Source: Actinomycetes bacterium (GTDB lineage: Bacteria > Actinomycetota > Acidimicrobiia > Acidimicrobiales > Acidimicrobiaceae). Taken from it: DNA of 16,116 bases. Location of the stretch: positions 1 to 16,116 of the forward strand of contig JAKBSX010000014.1 of NCBI GenBank assembly GCA_021844725.1, written 5' to 3'. The notes below the pieces were generated by a model. It had not been told where the DNA came from and searched no databases. It saw only the letters and a program-made list of their open reading frames with translations. Both the position numbers and the translations under genes were made by a program. Shown in pieces: positions 1 to 6,181 of the stretch. How positions within the stretch are numbered: position 1 is the stretch's first letter; each line of letters starts with the position of its first letter.

Positions 1-425
1 TCGATTTTCGCACGCTCCAAGAGCACAGCGCCAAAAATGGACGAAGCGAACTGTATTTCAAGGGAGCAGCGGCAGACAGGGCGCATCTGGTCTATTCGGG
101 CCTAATCAAAGTTGATAAAGGTGCGACTTCAACTGATGCTTTTCAGACTAATAAGAATCTTGTGCTGTCTCAAGGTGCAAGGGCTGACTCTGTACCCAAT
201 CTTGATATTCAGGAAAATGACGTACGATGCAGCCATGCTTCATCAGTCGGTCCAATTGACCAAGAGCAGAGTTATTACCTTGAAAGTAGGGGAATTGATC
301 CGGAATCAGTTCAAAGGCTTATAGTGGGTGGATTTTTTGCAGAGATGGCGGAAAGGTCGGATATTGGAGGGGTCAAGGAAGTTTTATTCGAGCTGGCAGC
401 CAGAAAATGGGAGGAACTACGTTGA
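1..425 (+). CDS. sufD: SufD, Fe-S cluster assembly scaffold subunit (C-terminal part, cut by window edge)
   Basis: The frame is open from base 3 and encodes the last 140 residues of a SufB/SufD-family protein. SufD forms the SufBCD scaffold complex in the cytosol, where Fe-S clusters are built with sulfur supplied by SufS and SufU. The fragment shows the end of the beta-helix core (ELYFKGAA, LVYSGLIKVDKGA, NKNLVLSQGARADSVPNLDI) and then DVRCSHASSVGPIDQEQ and YYLESRGID, followed by the helical C-terminus. The CSH motif (Cys codon 228-230, His codon 234-236) is typical of SufD, whose conserved His lies at the SufB-SufD interface; SufB proteins differ here. The stop codon overlaps the TTG start of the next gene by 4 bases, so the two are translationally coupled. 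Assignment to SufD rather than SufB rests on this motif and on gene order. Confidence 0.9.
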   Translation, partial: DFRTLQEHSAKNGRSELYFKGAAADRAHLVYSGLIKVDKGATSTDAFQTNKNLVLSQGARADSVPNLDIQENDVRCSHASSVGPIDQEQSYYLESRGIDPESVQRLIVGGFFAEMAERSDIGGVKEVLFELAARKWEELR

Positions 426-739
426 GTCAGAAAATTGACCTCTGCCACATTGACGAAGTAAAAAGTGGCACCGCTGCACGATTTGATGTTGATGGTCACC
501 GAATCGCTTTGGTTCGCATCGAGGAGAGTTTTTACGCAATAGGGGACAGGTGCACCCATGCCAACTACTCGCTCGCCGAGGGAGAAGTGTATGCGGAGGA
601 AAAGGAGATTGAATGCTGGAAACACGGCTCGACATTCTCACTGGTTACCGGTAAGCCAACCTGCTTGCCGGCAACAAAAGCAGTTCCTGTCTATGACGTC
701 GTTATAGAAGGCGAAAGGGTAATGGTGGTCGTGAGTTGA
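422..739 (+). CDS. Rieske-type [2Fe-2S] ferredoxin of the SUF operon
   Basis: A 105-residue soluble Rieske domain protein resembling the small ferredoxin subunits of aromatic dioxygenases. The cluster-binding motif is complete: CTH at residues 44-46 and CWKH at 65-68, giving two Cys and two His ligands for a [2Fe-2S] cluster. I chose the TTG at 422 because GGGAGGA (409-415) lies 6 bases before it and because it overlaps the sufD stop as TTGA. An ATG at 407 in the same frame would add five residues but has no comparable ribosome site. A Rieske gene between sufD and sufC is common in actinobacterial suf operons, where its role is unsettled; electron donation for cluster assembly or repair is a guess. 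The stop again overlaps the next start by 4 bases. Confidence 0.92.
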   Translation: MSQKIDLCHIDEVKSGTAARFDVDGHRIALVRIEESFYAIGDRCTHANYSLAEGEVYAEEKEIECWKHGSTFSLVTGKPTCLPATKAVPVYDVVIEGERVMVVVS

Positions 740-1524
740 GTACCAAACATGTCCTTCGGGTGGAAAATCTACACGCAAATGTCGGGGAACTGGAGATCCT
801 TCGGGGAATAAATCTTGAGATTAAAAGTGGTGAGGTTCACGCGTTGATGGGTCCAAATGGATCGGGCAAATCAACGCTGTCCCATGTCTTGATGGGCAAA
901 CCAGGCTACACAGTAACCACTGGAACTATATTTTTAGATGATCTGGACCTTCTCGCCCTCCCCACTTGGAAACGAGCACAAGCAGGTCTGTTTCTAGTTT
1001 CCCAGTATCCCTCGGAAGTGCCAGGTGTGACTATGGAAAGCGCTCTTAGTGCTGCATATGTAGCCATGGAACGGGATCGTTTCGGGTTGAGCGATTTGAT
1101 GATGGCGGAGAGTCATCGAATTGGACTTCCGGTTCAGATGCTGCGCCGTTCTTTGAACGTAGATTTTTCTGGCGGTGAGAAGAAACGAAACGAGATGGTT
1201 CAGCTTGCAGTGCTGAGTCCCAAGTTCGCAATCCTGGATGAAATAGATTCCGGATTAGATATAGATGCTCTTCGGGACGTTTCGAGGAGAGTGGAAGCAG
1301 GCACTAACGAAAATGACTTGGGGGTGTTGGCCATCACTCACTACTCCAGGCTGCTCCGGGAGCTACGTCCAGACAAAGTTCATGTTCTGATAAAGGGGGA
1401 AATCGTCAAGACTGGTGGTCCTGAGCTTGCAAATGAACTGGAGCTGACTGGATACGCTGAATTTGGCGAGTCTGAAGTGGCAAATAAAGCTGCGGTGGGC
1501 GACCCTTTCGGATTTCCCCTGTAA
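736..1524 (+). CDS. sufC: SufC, Fe-S assembly ATPase (first copy)
   Basis: A 262-residue ABC-type ATPase that drives conformational change of the SufBCD scaffold. It has Walker A GPNGSGKST (39-47), Q-loop region SQYP, signature FSGGEKKRNE (144-153), Walker B FAILDE (164-169), D-loop SGLDIDAL and H-loop His202. FSGGEKKRNE and DSGLDIDAL separate SufC from transport ATPases. The TTG start at 736 overlaps the Rieske stop as TTGA; only a weak GGTGG (724-728) precedes it. The sequence is close in style to actinobacterial SufC (SRRVEAGTNENDLGVLAITHY), and the C-terminus has about 15 extra residues. It differs clearly from the second SufC at 7426-8172, so this is not a recent tandem copy. It is the last gene of this operon: sufS and sufU, which usually follow in actinobacteria, are absent here. 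Confidence 0.95.
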   Translation: MSTKHVLRVENLHANVGELEILRGINLEIKSGEVHALMGPNGSGKSTLSHVLMGKPGYTVTTGTIFLDDLDLLALPTWKRAQAGLFLVSQYPSEVPGVTMESALSAAYVAMERDRFGLSDLMMAESHRIGLPVQMLRRSLNVDFSGGEKKRNEMVQLAVLSPKFAILDEIDSGLDIDALRDVSRRVEAGTNENDLGVLAITHYSRLLRELRPDKVHVLIKGEIVKTGGPELANELELTGYAEFGESEVANKAAVGDPFGFPL

Positions 1525-1537
1525 TTAGTGACAGTTT

Positions 1538-1562
1538 TCACAAATTGTTAGTCGATTTGTGA
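1538..1562. repeat. Inverted repeat just after sufC
   Basis: A perfect 8-base inverted repeat, TCACAAAT (1538-1545) and ATTTGTGA (1555-1562), with a 9-base centre, starts 13 bases after the sufC stop. It could be a protein-binding dyad or a weak A/T-rich RNA hairpin. No T-run follows, so it is not a convincing terminator. It lies just upstream of a TATTAT box (1583-1588), which fits either an operator position or the -35 area of a promoter. Confidence 0.45.
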
Positions 1563-1594
1563 TCTATTTCACTTTTTGGCTGTATTATGGGTAG

Positions 1595-1705
1595 AGGAAA
1601 AACAAGCAATCCACTTCGTTTTCCACCATTCTTTGCGGAGGGGGCGTCGCATTTGGCGACGTGTATGTTGATGTCGAGCCAAGTAACCTTGGCTCGACAT
1701 TTTTC
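1595..1705 (+). ncRNA. Candidate structured small RNA between sufC and its terminator
   Basis: About 110 bases without a convincing reading frame. The stretch starts about 7 bases after a -10-like TATTAT (1583-1588); a possible -35 TTGTGA (1557-1562) is 20 bases upstream, which is rather far. Three hairpins can be drawn: GGAAAA (1596-1601) with TTTTCC (1619-1624); CGTCGC (1645-1650) with GCGACG (1656-1661); and the 13-base-pair terminator stem at 1671-1700 followed by T residues. I recognise no known RNA family. It could equally be a structured 3' untranslated region of the sufC message. Confidence 0.35.
1671..1704 (+). terminator. Strong intrinsic terminator of the sufD-Rieske-sufC operon
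   Basis: A perfect 13-base-pair stem, ATGTCGAGCCAAG (1671-1683) and CTTGGCTCGACAT (1688-1700), with a TAAC loop, runs directly into five T (1700-1704). The T-run is on the + strand only, so it terminates rightward transcription, about 150 bases after the sufC stop. The hairpin is also downstream of the leftward ferredoxin gene, but no T-run follows it in that direction. Confidence 0.85.
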
Positions 1706-1780
1706 CTTTGCGACTTCTTAAACCCTAAAAGGATCTTTTCAAATCTGCAGGCGCAGGACCGGAACAGTTCTGTAACTAGA

Positions 1781-1978
1781 TCACGATTCGTCGACGAGTG
1801 AGATGGCTTGGGTTGGACACCCGTCAATTGCTTCTTCGACTAGATTGATGTCAGCTCCGTATACTTCCTCGGTTAAAAGATAGAGGTAGCCATCATCGCG
1901 AATCTCGAATATTTCAGGTGCTAGATCTACACATACTCCATTGGATCGGCATCTGTCGAAATCGACGTTTACACGCAT
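1781..1978 (-). CDS. 3Fe-4S-type ferredoxin
   Basis: A 65-residue acidic electron carrier. It has three cysteines in the pattern of single-cluster 3Fe-4S ferredoxins: Cys10 and Cys16 in CRSNGVC, and Cys54 in GCPTQAI. The position that would hold a further ligand Cys in 4Fe-4S ferredoxins is occupied by Asn13, so a [3Fe-4S] cluster is expected. Such proteins often donate electrons to cytochrome P450s, but no P450 is visible here, so the partner is unknown. The ATG start is firm: a perfect AGGAGG (complement of 1985-1990) precedes it by 6 bases. The gene stands alone, divergent from the two-component system and convergent with the sufC operon; as an Fe-S protein beside SUF genes it may simply be a client. 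Confidence 0.92.
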   Translation of the reverse strand: MRVNVDFDRCRSNGVCVDLAPEIFEIRDDGYLYLLTEEVYGADINLVEEAIDGCPTQAISLVDES

Positions 1979-1997
1979 TGGTTTCCTCCTGATTATC

Positions 1998-2003
1998 TAT
2001 ATA
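1998..2003 (-). promoter_or_regulatory. Possible -10 box of the ferredoxin gene
   Basis: On the - strand TATATA (2003 down to 1998) lies 20 bases upstream of the ferredoxin ATG, leaving a short leader that carries AGGAGG. No good -35 is visible at 17-18 bases. It is the only plausible -10 box so close to the gene. Confidence 0.3.
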
Positions 2004-2066
2004 AGATCATTGCATTTTTTGGACTAAATTGAAAGTTGTTCTATTGGAAATTTTTCTTATCTTTTG

Positions 2067-2090
2067 CTAACAAATATTCGAATAGGTTAG
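2067..2090. promoter_or_regulatory. Palindromic site between ferredoxin and response regulator
   Basis: The 10-base palindrome TATTCGAATA (2075-2084) is flanked by CTAAC (2067-2071) and GTTAG (2086-2090), themselves an inverted pair, giving a nested dyad of 24 bases. The outer pair is offset by one base from the inner centre. It lies in the 197-base divergent region, about 85 bases before the regulator start and about 90 before the ferredoxin start. An operator for the adjacent regulator or another factor is possible; the sequence fits no site I know. Confidence 0.4.
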
Positions 2091-2175
2091 TGCGGTTGAG
2101 AGCGTGAATATTTCGAGTCTGGATATGGATGAGTTGTATCCGAAGTGTCACTGAGATTTTAGAGAGGCGGCAGTT

Positions 2176-2853
2176 ATGAGGGTGCTTGTCATAGAGGATG
2201 AAGTGCGGTTAGGTGAAGCCCTCAAACGTGGGCTTGAAGCTGAAGGATTCGCGGTCGATCTAATCCAAAATGGGACAGAGGGTCTTTGGATGGCAACTGA
2301 AAACCCCTACGATCTTATCCTTTTGGACATTATGCTTCCAGGTACTAATGGGTTCAAAATATGTGGTACCCTGCGCGAACGCGAGGTGTGGACTCCAATC
2401 TTAATGCTGACCGCCAAGGATGGGGAGCTCGACGAGGCGGAGTCGCTCGATACCGGCGCTGATGATTTTCTATCGAAGCCATTTTCATTCACTGTTTTAC
2501 TGGCCCGCATGAGGGCTCTGCTTAGAAGAGGGGCAACGGAGCGCCCTGTGGTCCTTTCCGCCGGCGATCTTCACCTTGACCCAGCTAGTCATTCGGTCAC
2601 CAGAGGTTCAGTCGATATAGTCCTTACATCCAGAGAGTTTTCCCTGCTTGAGCTTCTAATTCGCCGAAAAGGTGAGGTGCTGACCAAAAAGACCATTCTG
2701 GAGCACGTGTGGGATTACGATTTTGAGGGCGACTCCAACATCGTTGAAGTTTACATTGGGTATTTACGGAAAAAGATTGACACCCCATTCGACAAGAAGG
2801 GTATTCGAACCATACGTGGGGTGGGGTATCTGTTGGAAGAAAATGGTGGATAG
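2176..2853 (+). CDS. OmpR/PhoB-family response regulator
   Basis: A 225-residue DNA-binding response regulator. The receiver domain (about 1-115) has acidic residues Glu7 and Asp8, phospho-acceptor Asp51 in LILLDIMLPG, Thr79 in MLTAKD and Lys101 in LSKPF. The C-terminal winged helix (about 127-220) shows LTSREFSLLELLIRRKGEVLT, VEVYIGYLRKKID and IRTIRGVGYLLE. It is expected to act as a phosphorylated dimer at a promoter after signalling from the kinase just downstream; only 4 bases separate the stop from the kinase GTG. The ATG is preceded by AGAGAGGCGG. The stimulus and targets cannot be read from sequence. The palindrome at 2067-2090 is a candidate self-binding site. Confidence 0.95.
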   Translation: MRVLVIEDEVRLGEALKRGLEAEGFAVDLIQNGTEGLWMATENPYDLILLDIMLPGTNGFKICGTLREREVWTPILMLTAKDGELDEAESLDTGADDFLSKPFSFTVLLARMRALLRRGATERPVVLSAGDLHLDPASHSVTRGSVDIVLTSREFSLLELLIRRKGEVLTKKTILEHVWDYDFEGDSNIVEVYIGYLRKKIDTPFDKKGIRTIRGVGYLLEENGG

Positions 2854-2857
2854 ATAG

Positions 2858-4402
2858 GTGGTATTGGACGAGGGGTTTCGTAGCCATTCCTGGTTCCAAC
2901 GTCTTTTTTATTCGGTTAGATTCAAAATCACCCTCGCCGCAGTACTGGTGGTGGGGGTGGCTTTATTTGTAGCGTCACAGATATTGTTTGGAACCTTAAG
3001 GTCACAGCTTCAAAATTTGGTAGTCAATCAGACTAGAACCCAAGAGTCTGCAATTGCTGCGTTGGTCAATTCCGGATCGATTACCAACCCGTTACCTCTT
3101 CCCCGGAGCGACGTATCAGTTCAGGTACTGGATCGGCAAAATAATGTCGTAGCCTCAACTGCTAATATTGCTGGCCAGCTGTCGCTTCTGTCTTCATTCA
3201 ATAGTCCAAAGAGTACTGTGTCGTTTGTCAGCAATGCCAAGCGTTTCGCACTTAGCGACCCTGATGAAGCCGATCGGCGGGCGGTACTGGTGTCAACTGT
3301 AGTGGGGAGTGGAAGGGGAATTAACCTTAGCGTGGACAGCCAGCCGGTTGGTCCAACTCTGAGGTTGAACGGTTCCACGGGAACGGGTTTTAGTGGGACG
3401 TCAGTCTCTTCTGCAACCGGTAAAAGCGTAATAAAACACTATCATTCGGTTTTTAGGGTGGTGGCGCTGGCTTCACTGGCTACTGTTGATCAGTCATCAG
3501 TGACCGTAGTCAGGGTGATAGCGATTGTTTTTCCACTTCTTTTAGCTGTATTGGCATTTCTTGTAATATTTCTCACTGCCAGAGCGCTCAAACCAGTCGA
3601 GCGCATCAACCGGGAAGTAGCATCTATAACCGGAAGTAATCTCCATAATAGAATTTCGGTCCCGCCTTCAAAGGATGAAATATCCGAGTTGGCTGTAACT
3701 ATGAATCAGATGTTAGAACGTTTGGATAGTTCAGCTGAGCGATCAAAGCGCTTTATTGCCGATGCTTCTCATGAACTCAGAAGTCCTCTCTCTGTGATCC
3801 AAACTGAATTGGAGGTAGGCCTTTTGCATCCCGACGGAACTGATTGGCAGCAGACCGCTGCCGATGCGTTGGAAGAATCGCGAAGAATGCAGCGAATTGT
3901 TGAAGACCTTCTTATATTGGCTAGAGCTGATTCAGGAAAAGTTTTGGTTCATACGTTGCTTCCGGTTGACCTTGATGAAATCGTTTTAGCTGAGGCAGCT
4001 AGGATAAGGCTGTCTGGAGTATTGAGTGTGGATACTAAGGCTGTAAGTGGAGGCCGAGTAACGGGTGATCCTCACTACCTCCTTCGAGTGGTGCGCAACC
4101 TGGCAAACAATGCCGCCAGGCATGCGAGAAGTAAGGTTACCTTTGTACTCTTTAAAAGTCAGGGTGTGGTGCACCTTGAAATTGCAGATGATGGACGTGG
4201 GATACCGCCTGAACTTCGAGAAAAAATATTTGAGCGGTTCACCAGGTTGGACGAGGCCAGATCCAGAGATGAAGGCGGATCCGGTCTTGGCTTATCGATC
4301 GTACGTACAATTGTGGAGGCGCATGGTGGAACGGTGGAGGTTTCAGATAACCCAGATAGCCCCAGCGGGGCACGCTTTATAGTTAGGATACCGACGGTTT
4401 GA
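2858..4402 (+). CDS. Membrane sensor histidine kinase with HAMP domain
   Basis: A 514-residue kinase paired with the response regulator. Order of parts: first membrane helix about 22-44; extracytoplasmic sensor region about 45-215, rich in Ser, Val and Asn and of no recognised type; second helix about 217-242; HAMP about 242-295; dimerisation domain with phospho-acceptor His305 in DASHELRSPL; ATPase domain with N-box RNLANNAARHA (413-423), DDGRGIP (444-450), the F-box region ERFTRLDEARSRDEGG and GSGLGLS (474-480). All catalytic motifs are intact. The GTG start at 2858 is preceded by GGTGG (2844-2848); a TTG two codons later is possible but has worse spacing. The signal sensed is unknown. Confidence 0.94.
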   Translation: MVLDEGFRSHSWFQRLFYSVRFKITLAAVLVVGVALFVASQILFGTLRSQLQNLVVNQTRTQESAIAALVNSGSITNPLPLPRSDVSVQVLDRQNNVVASTANIAGQLSLLSSFNSPKSTVSFVSNAKRFALSDPDEADRRAVLVSTVVGSGRGINLSVDSQPVGPTLRLNGSTGTGFSGTSVSSATGKSVIKHYHSVFRVVALASLATVDQSSVTVVRVIAIVFPLLLAVLAFLVIFLTARALKPVERINREVASITGSNLHNRISVPPSKDEISELAVTMNQMLERLDSSAERSKRFIADASHELRSPLSVIQTELEVGLLHPDGTDWQQTAADALEESRRMQRIVEDLLILARADSGKVLVHTLLPVDLDEIVLAEAARIRLSGVLSVDTKAVSGGRVTGDPHYLLRVVRNLANNAARHARSKVTFVLFKSQGVVHLEIADDGRGIPPELREKIFERFTRLDEARSRDEGGSGLGLSIVRTIVEAHGGTVEVSDNPDSPSGARFIVRIPTV

Positions 4403-4464
4403 GCCGTAGGGTGGTAAGCTCACTTATCAATTTGTTAATTTTAGTCAATACTATTTAAGGCTAC

Positions 4465-5676
4465 GTGAAAACTTTTCCAGACATACGGACCAACCAACCA
4501 ACCAACCCGCAACCACGACGCCGTCGACGGTTTCGGGTGAGATCGAGACGGGCAAGGATTGCCATCTTGCTGGTTTTGGCGGTGTTGCTTTCCAGCTTCG
4601 GATGGTCTTTTGGTAATGCCCTTACTGCAGCCAATCAGCAGAGCGTTCCGCTTAAGGCAGTGGAATGGATTCGAGGTCACGGCGGTGCTCAGTTCCTTAG
4701 GGTGGCTGAGGACGTATGGTATACCTGGCATCAGCCACCCAAGGGAGGCTTACCTCCCAAAGGGGCTATTTTAGATACCAAAACTCATGTATCTGGTGTG
4801 TCAGGAACTGGTGCTAATTCCCAGGTTCCTAAAAATGTAAAACCATTTGTATCTCCCGCTTTGCCAGGAGAGGGAGTCTGGCAGCCCGAAGGGCGAACAA
4901 CCAATGGTGTGCATGGACTTTATGTCACCACAATGAGGCCCGATCCAGTCCACACCTCTCTGGTGGCAGGGCTGGCCTGGATGAATCCTAAGCTACTTTC
5001 CTTTACTCTATTTGCGGGAGGTCAGGAACCGGGCGGAGGTGGATGGCCTAATATGGGTCCGATTAACTCTACCCAGGCCAAATCGTTAGTGGCAGCCTTT
5101 AACTCAGGTTTCAGAATGCATGGGGCAATGGGTGGGTATTATTCAAATGGCCGAACAGCTTATCCTTTGGTCAAAGGTCAGGCCTCTTTTGTAATCTACT
5201 CCAATGGAACTGCAAATGTTGTGAAATGGGGAGGGAGCCAGGCGCTTACTCCAAATGTGGTTTCAGTACGGCAGAACCTTTCCCTGATACTCGATAACGG
5301 CAAGATTACTCCCGGAGTATATTCTCCCAACTATGCTCAGTGGGGAGCTACAGTGGGTAATAGCGTGCTTGTTTGGCGATCAGGGGTGGGAGTAACCAGC
5401 ACGGGGGCAATTATTTATGCCGCTGGGCCTGGACTTAGCGTTGCTACCTTAGCAAAAATTCTCCAGAGGGCGGGAGCAGTGCGGGCGATGGAGATGGATA
5501 TCAATACCACCTGGGTTAATTACTTCTACTTTAACCCACCAACCAATAACGGACCCGCGACCCCGGCAAATGGATCGAAATTGGTTTACGATATGATGCG
5601 ACCGCCGCAAAGGTACTTTGAGGGAACGGCGAGGGATTTCATAGGTGTATTTGCTAGGAAAACCGCTATCGGATAG
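4465..5676 (+). CDS. Membrane-anchored phosphodiester glycosidase (NAGPA/DUF2233)-like protein
   Basis: A 403-residue protein. The N-terminus is short and basic (RRRRRFRVRSRRAR, 18-31), followed by one hydrophobic segment (about 32-50), giving an uncleaved signal anchor with the bulk outside the membrane. The exported part resembles the phosphodiester glycosidase family: PVHTSLVAGLAWM, AAFNSGF (210-216), GGYYSNGRTAYPLVKGQA, NLSLILDNGK and a C-terminal DFIGVFARK. Where classic members carry an LDGGGS-like motif, this one has AMEMDIN (341-347), a variant I associate with actinobacterial relatives, so activity is uncertain. A cell-envelope sugar or phosphodiester role is inference. The GTG start has a weak AAGG before it. 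A (CCAA)4 tract lies nine codons in. The stop is 16 bases from the convergent sufU stop. Confidence 0.75.
   Translation: MKTFPDIRTNQPTNPQPRRRRRFRVRSRRARIAILLVLAVLLSSFGWSFGNALTAANQQSVPLKAVEWIRGHGGAQFLRVAEDVWYTWHQPPKGGLPPKGAILDTKTHVSGVSGTGANSQVPKNVKPFVSPALPGEGVWQPEGRTTNGVHGLYVTTMRPDPVHTSLVAGLAWMNPKLLSFTLFAGGQEPGGGGWPNMGPINSTQAKSLVAAFNSGFRMHGAMGGYYSNGRTAYPLVKGQASFVIYSNGTANVVKWGGSQALTPNVVSVRQNLSLILDNGKITPGVYSPNYAQWGATVGNSVLVWRSGVGVTSTGAIIYAAGPGLSVATLAKILQRAGAVRAMEMDINTTWVNYFYFNPPTNNGPATPANGSKLVYDMMRPPQRYFEGTARDFIGVFARKTAIG
4490..4505 (+). repeat. (CCAA)4 tetranucleotide tract
   Basis: Four perfect CCAA units followed by CC, inside codons 9-14 of the phosphodiester-glycosidase-like gene. Gain or loss of one unit would shift the reading frame near the start of the protein. 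The tract is short, so instability is possible but unproven. Confidence 0.8.
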
Positions 5677-5692
5677 CCCTTAATTGGCGTTT

Positions 5693-6163
5693 TTAGCTGG
5701 ACCTGTTTTCTAGGGCCTGCATCAGTGTATTCCAGGATAAAGTGGCACATTTGATTCTGACTGGAAATTTAACTACTCCCTGAAGGGCAATCATCTCCCC
5801 CAATTCTTTTTCAGAGTATTCGATGGGTTCAATTACTTCTGTTTCGCCGCTTGAATTTGTGGAGATCGACATCATGGATTTAAATATCTTCATCAGCCTA
5901 TCCACCTCGTCTAGGGTTTTACCTTTTACCGCAACCGTCATCAAAGAGGCCGAGGATCTGGAAATTGAACATCCCTGTCCGGAGATTCGTATATCTTTTA
6001 TGGCGTCGCCGTCCATAACGACATAAACTGTAAGCTCATCGCCGCACAAAGGGTTGTGGCCCTCAGCTTTTATAGCTGGTGGACTTGGAAATTCTCCCTC
6101 ATTCCTTGGGTTTTTATAGTGATCAAGAATTATCTCTCGGTAAAGGTCTTCCAGACCGGGCAT
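5693..6163 (-). CDS. sufU: SufU, zinc-dependent sulfur transfer protein
   Basis: A 156-residue SufU of the IscU-like fold. In Gram-positive bacteria SufU takes persulfide sulfur from SufS and delivers it to SufBCD. The ligand set matches zinc-type SufU: Cys40 and Asp42 in NPLCGD, Cys65 in GQGCSIS and Cys139 in RIKCATLSW. The insertion typical of SufU relative to IscU is present between Cys65 and Cys139. The gene is 18 bases downstream of sufS and is surely cotranscribed with it. It ends 16 bases from the convergent upstream gene, and no terminator is visible in that gap. Confidence 0.95.
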   Translation of the reverse strand: MPGLEDLYREIILDHYKNPRNEGEFPSPPAIKAEGHNPLCGDELTVYVVMDGDAIKDIRISGQGCSISRSSASLMTVAVKGKTLDEVDRLMKIFKSMMSISTNSSGETEVIEPIEYSEKELGEMIALQGVVKFPVRIKCATLSWNTLMQALENRSS

Positions 6164-6181
6164 TTCTACTCCTTTTGGGAT

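Noticed and set aside
311..625. 104-codon frame on the - strand
   Set aside because: Antisense to sufD and the Rieske gene, both firmly supported by motifs.
1665..1721. 18-codon frame with ATG behind a GGAGGGGG stretch
   Set aside because: It runs through the terminator hairpin, its SD-like sequence is too far away (over 20 bases), and the peptide has no sensible features.
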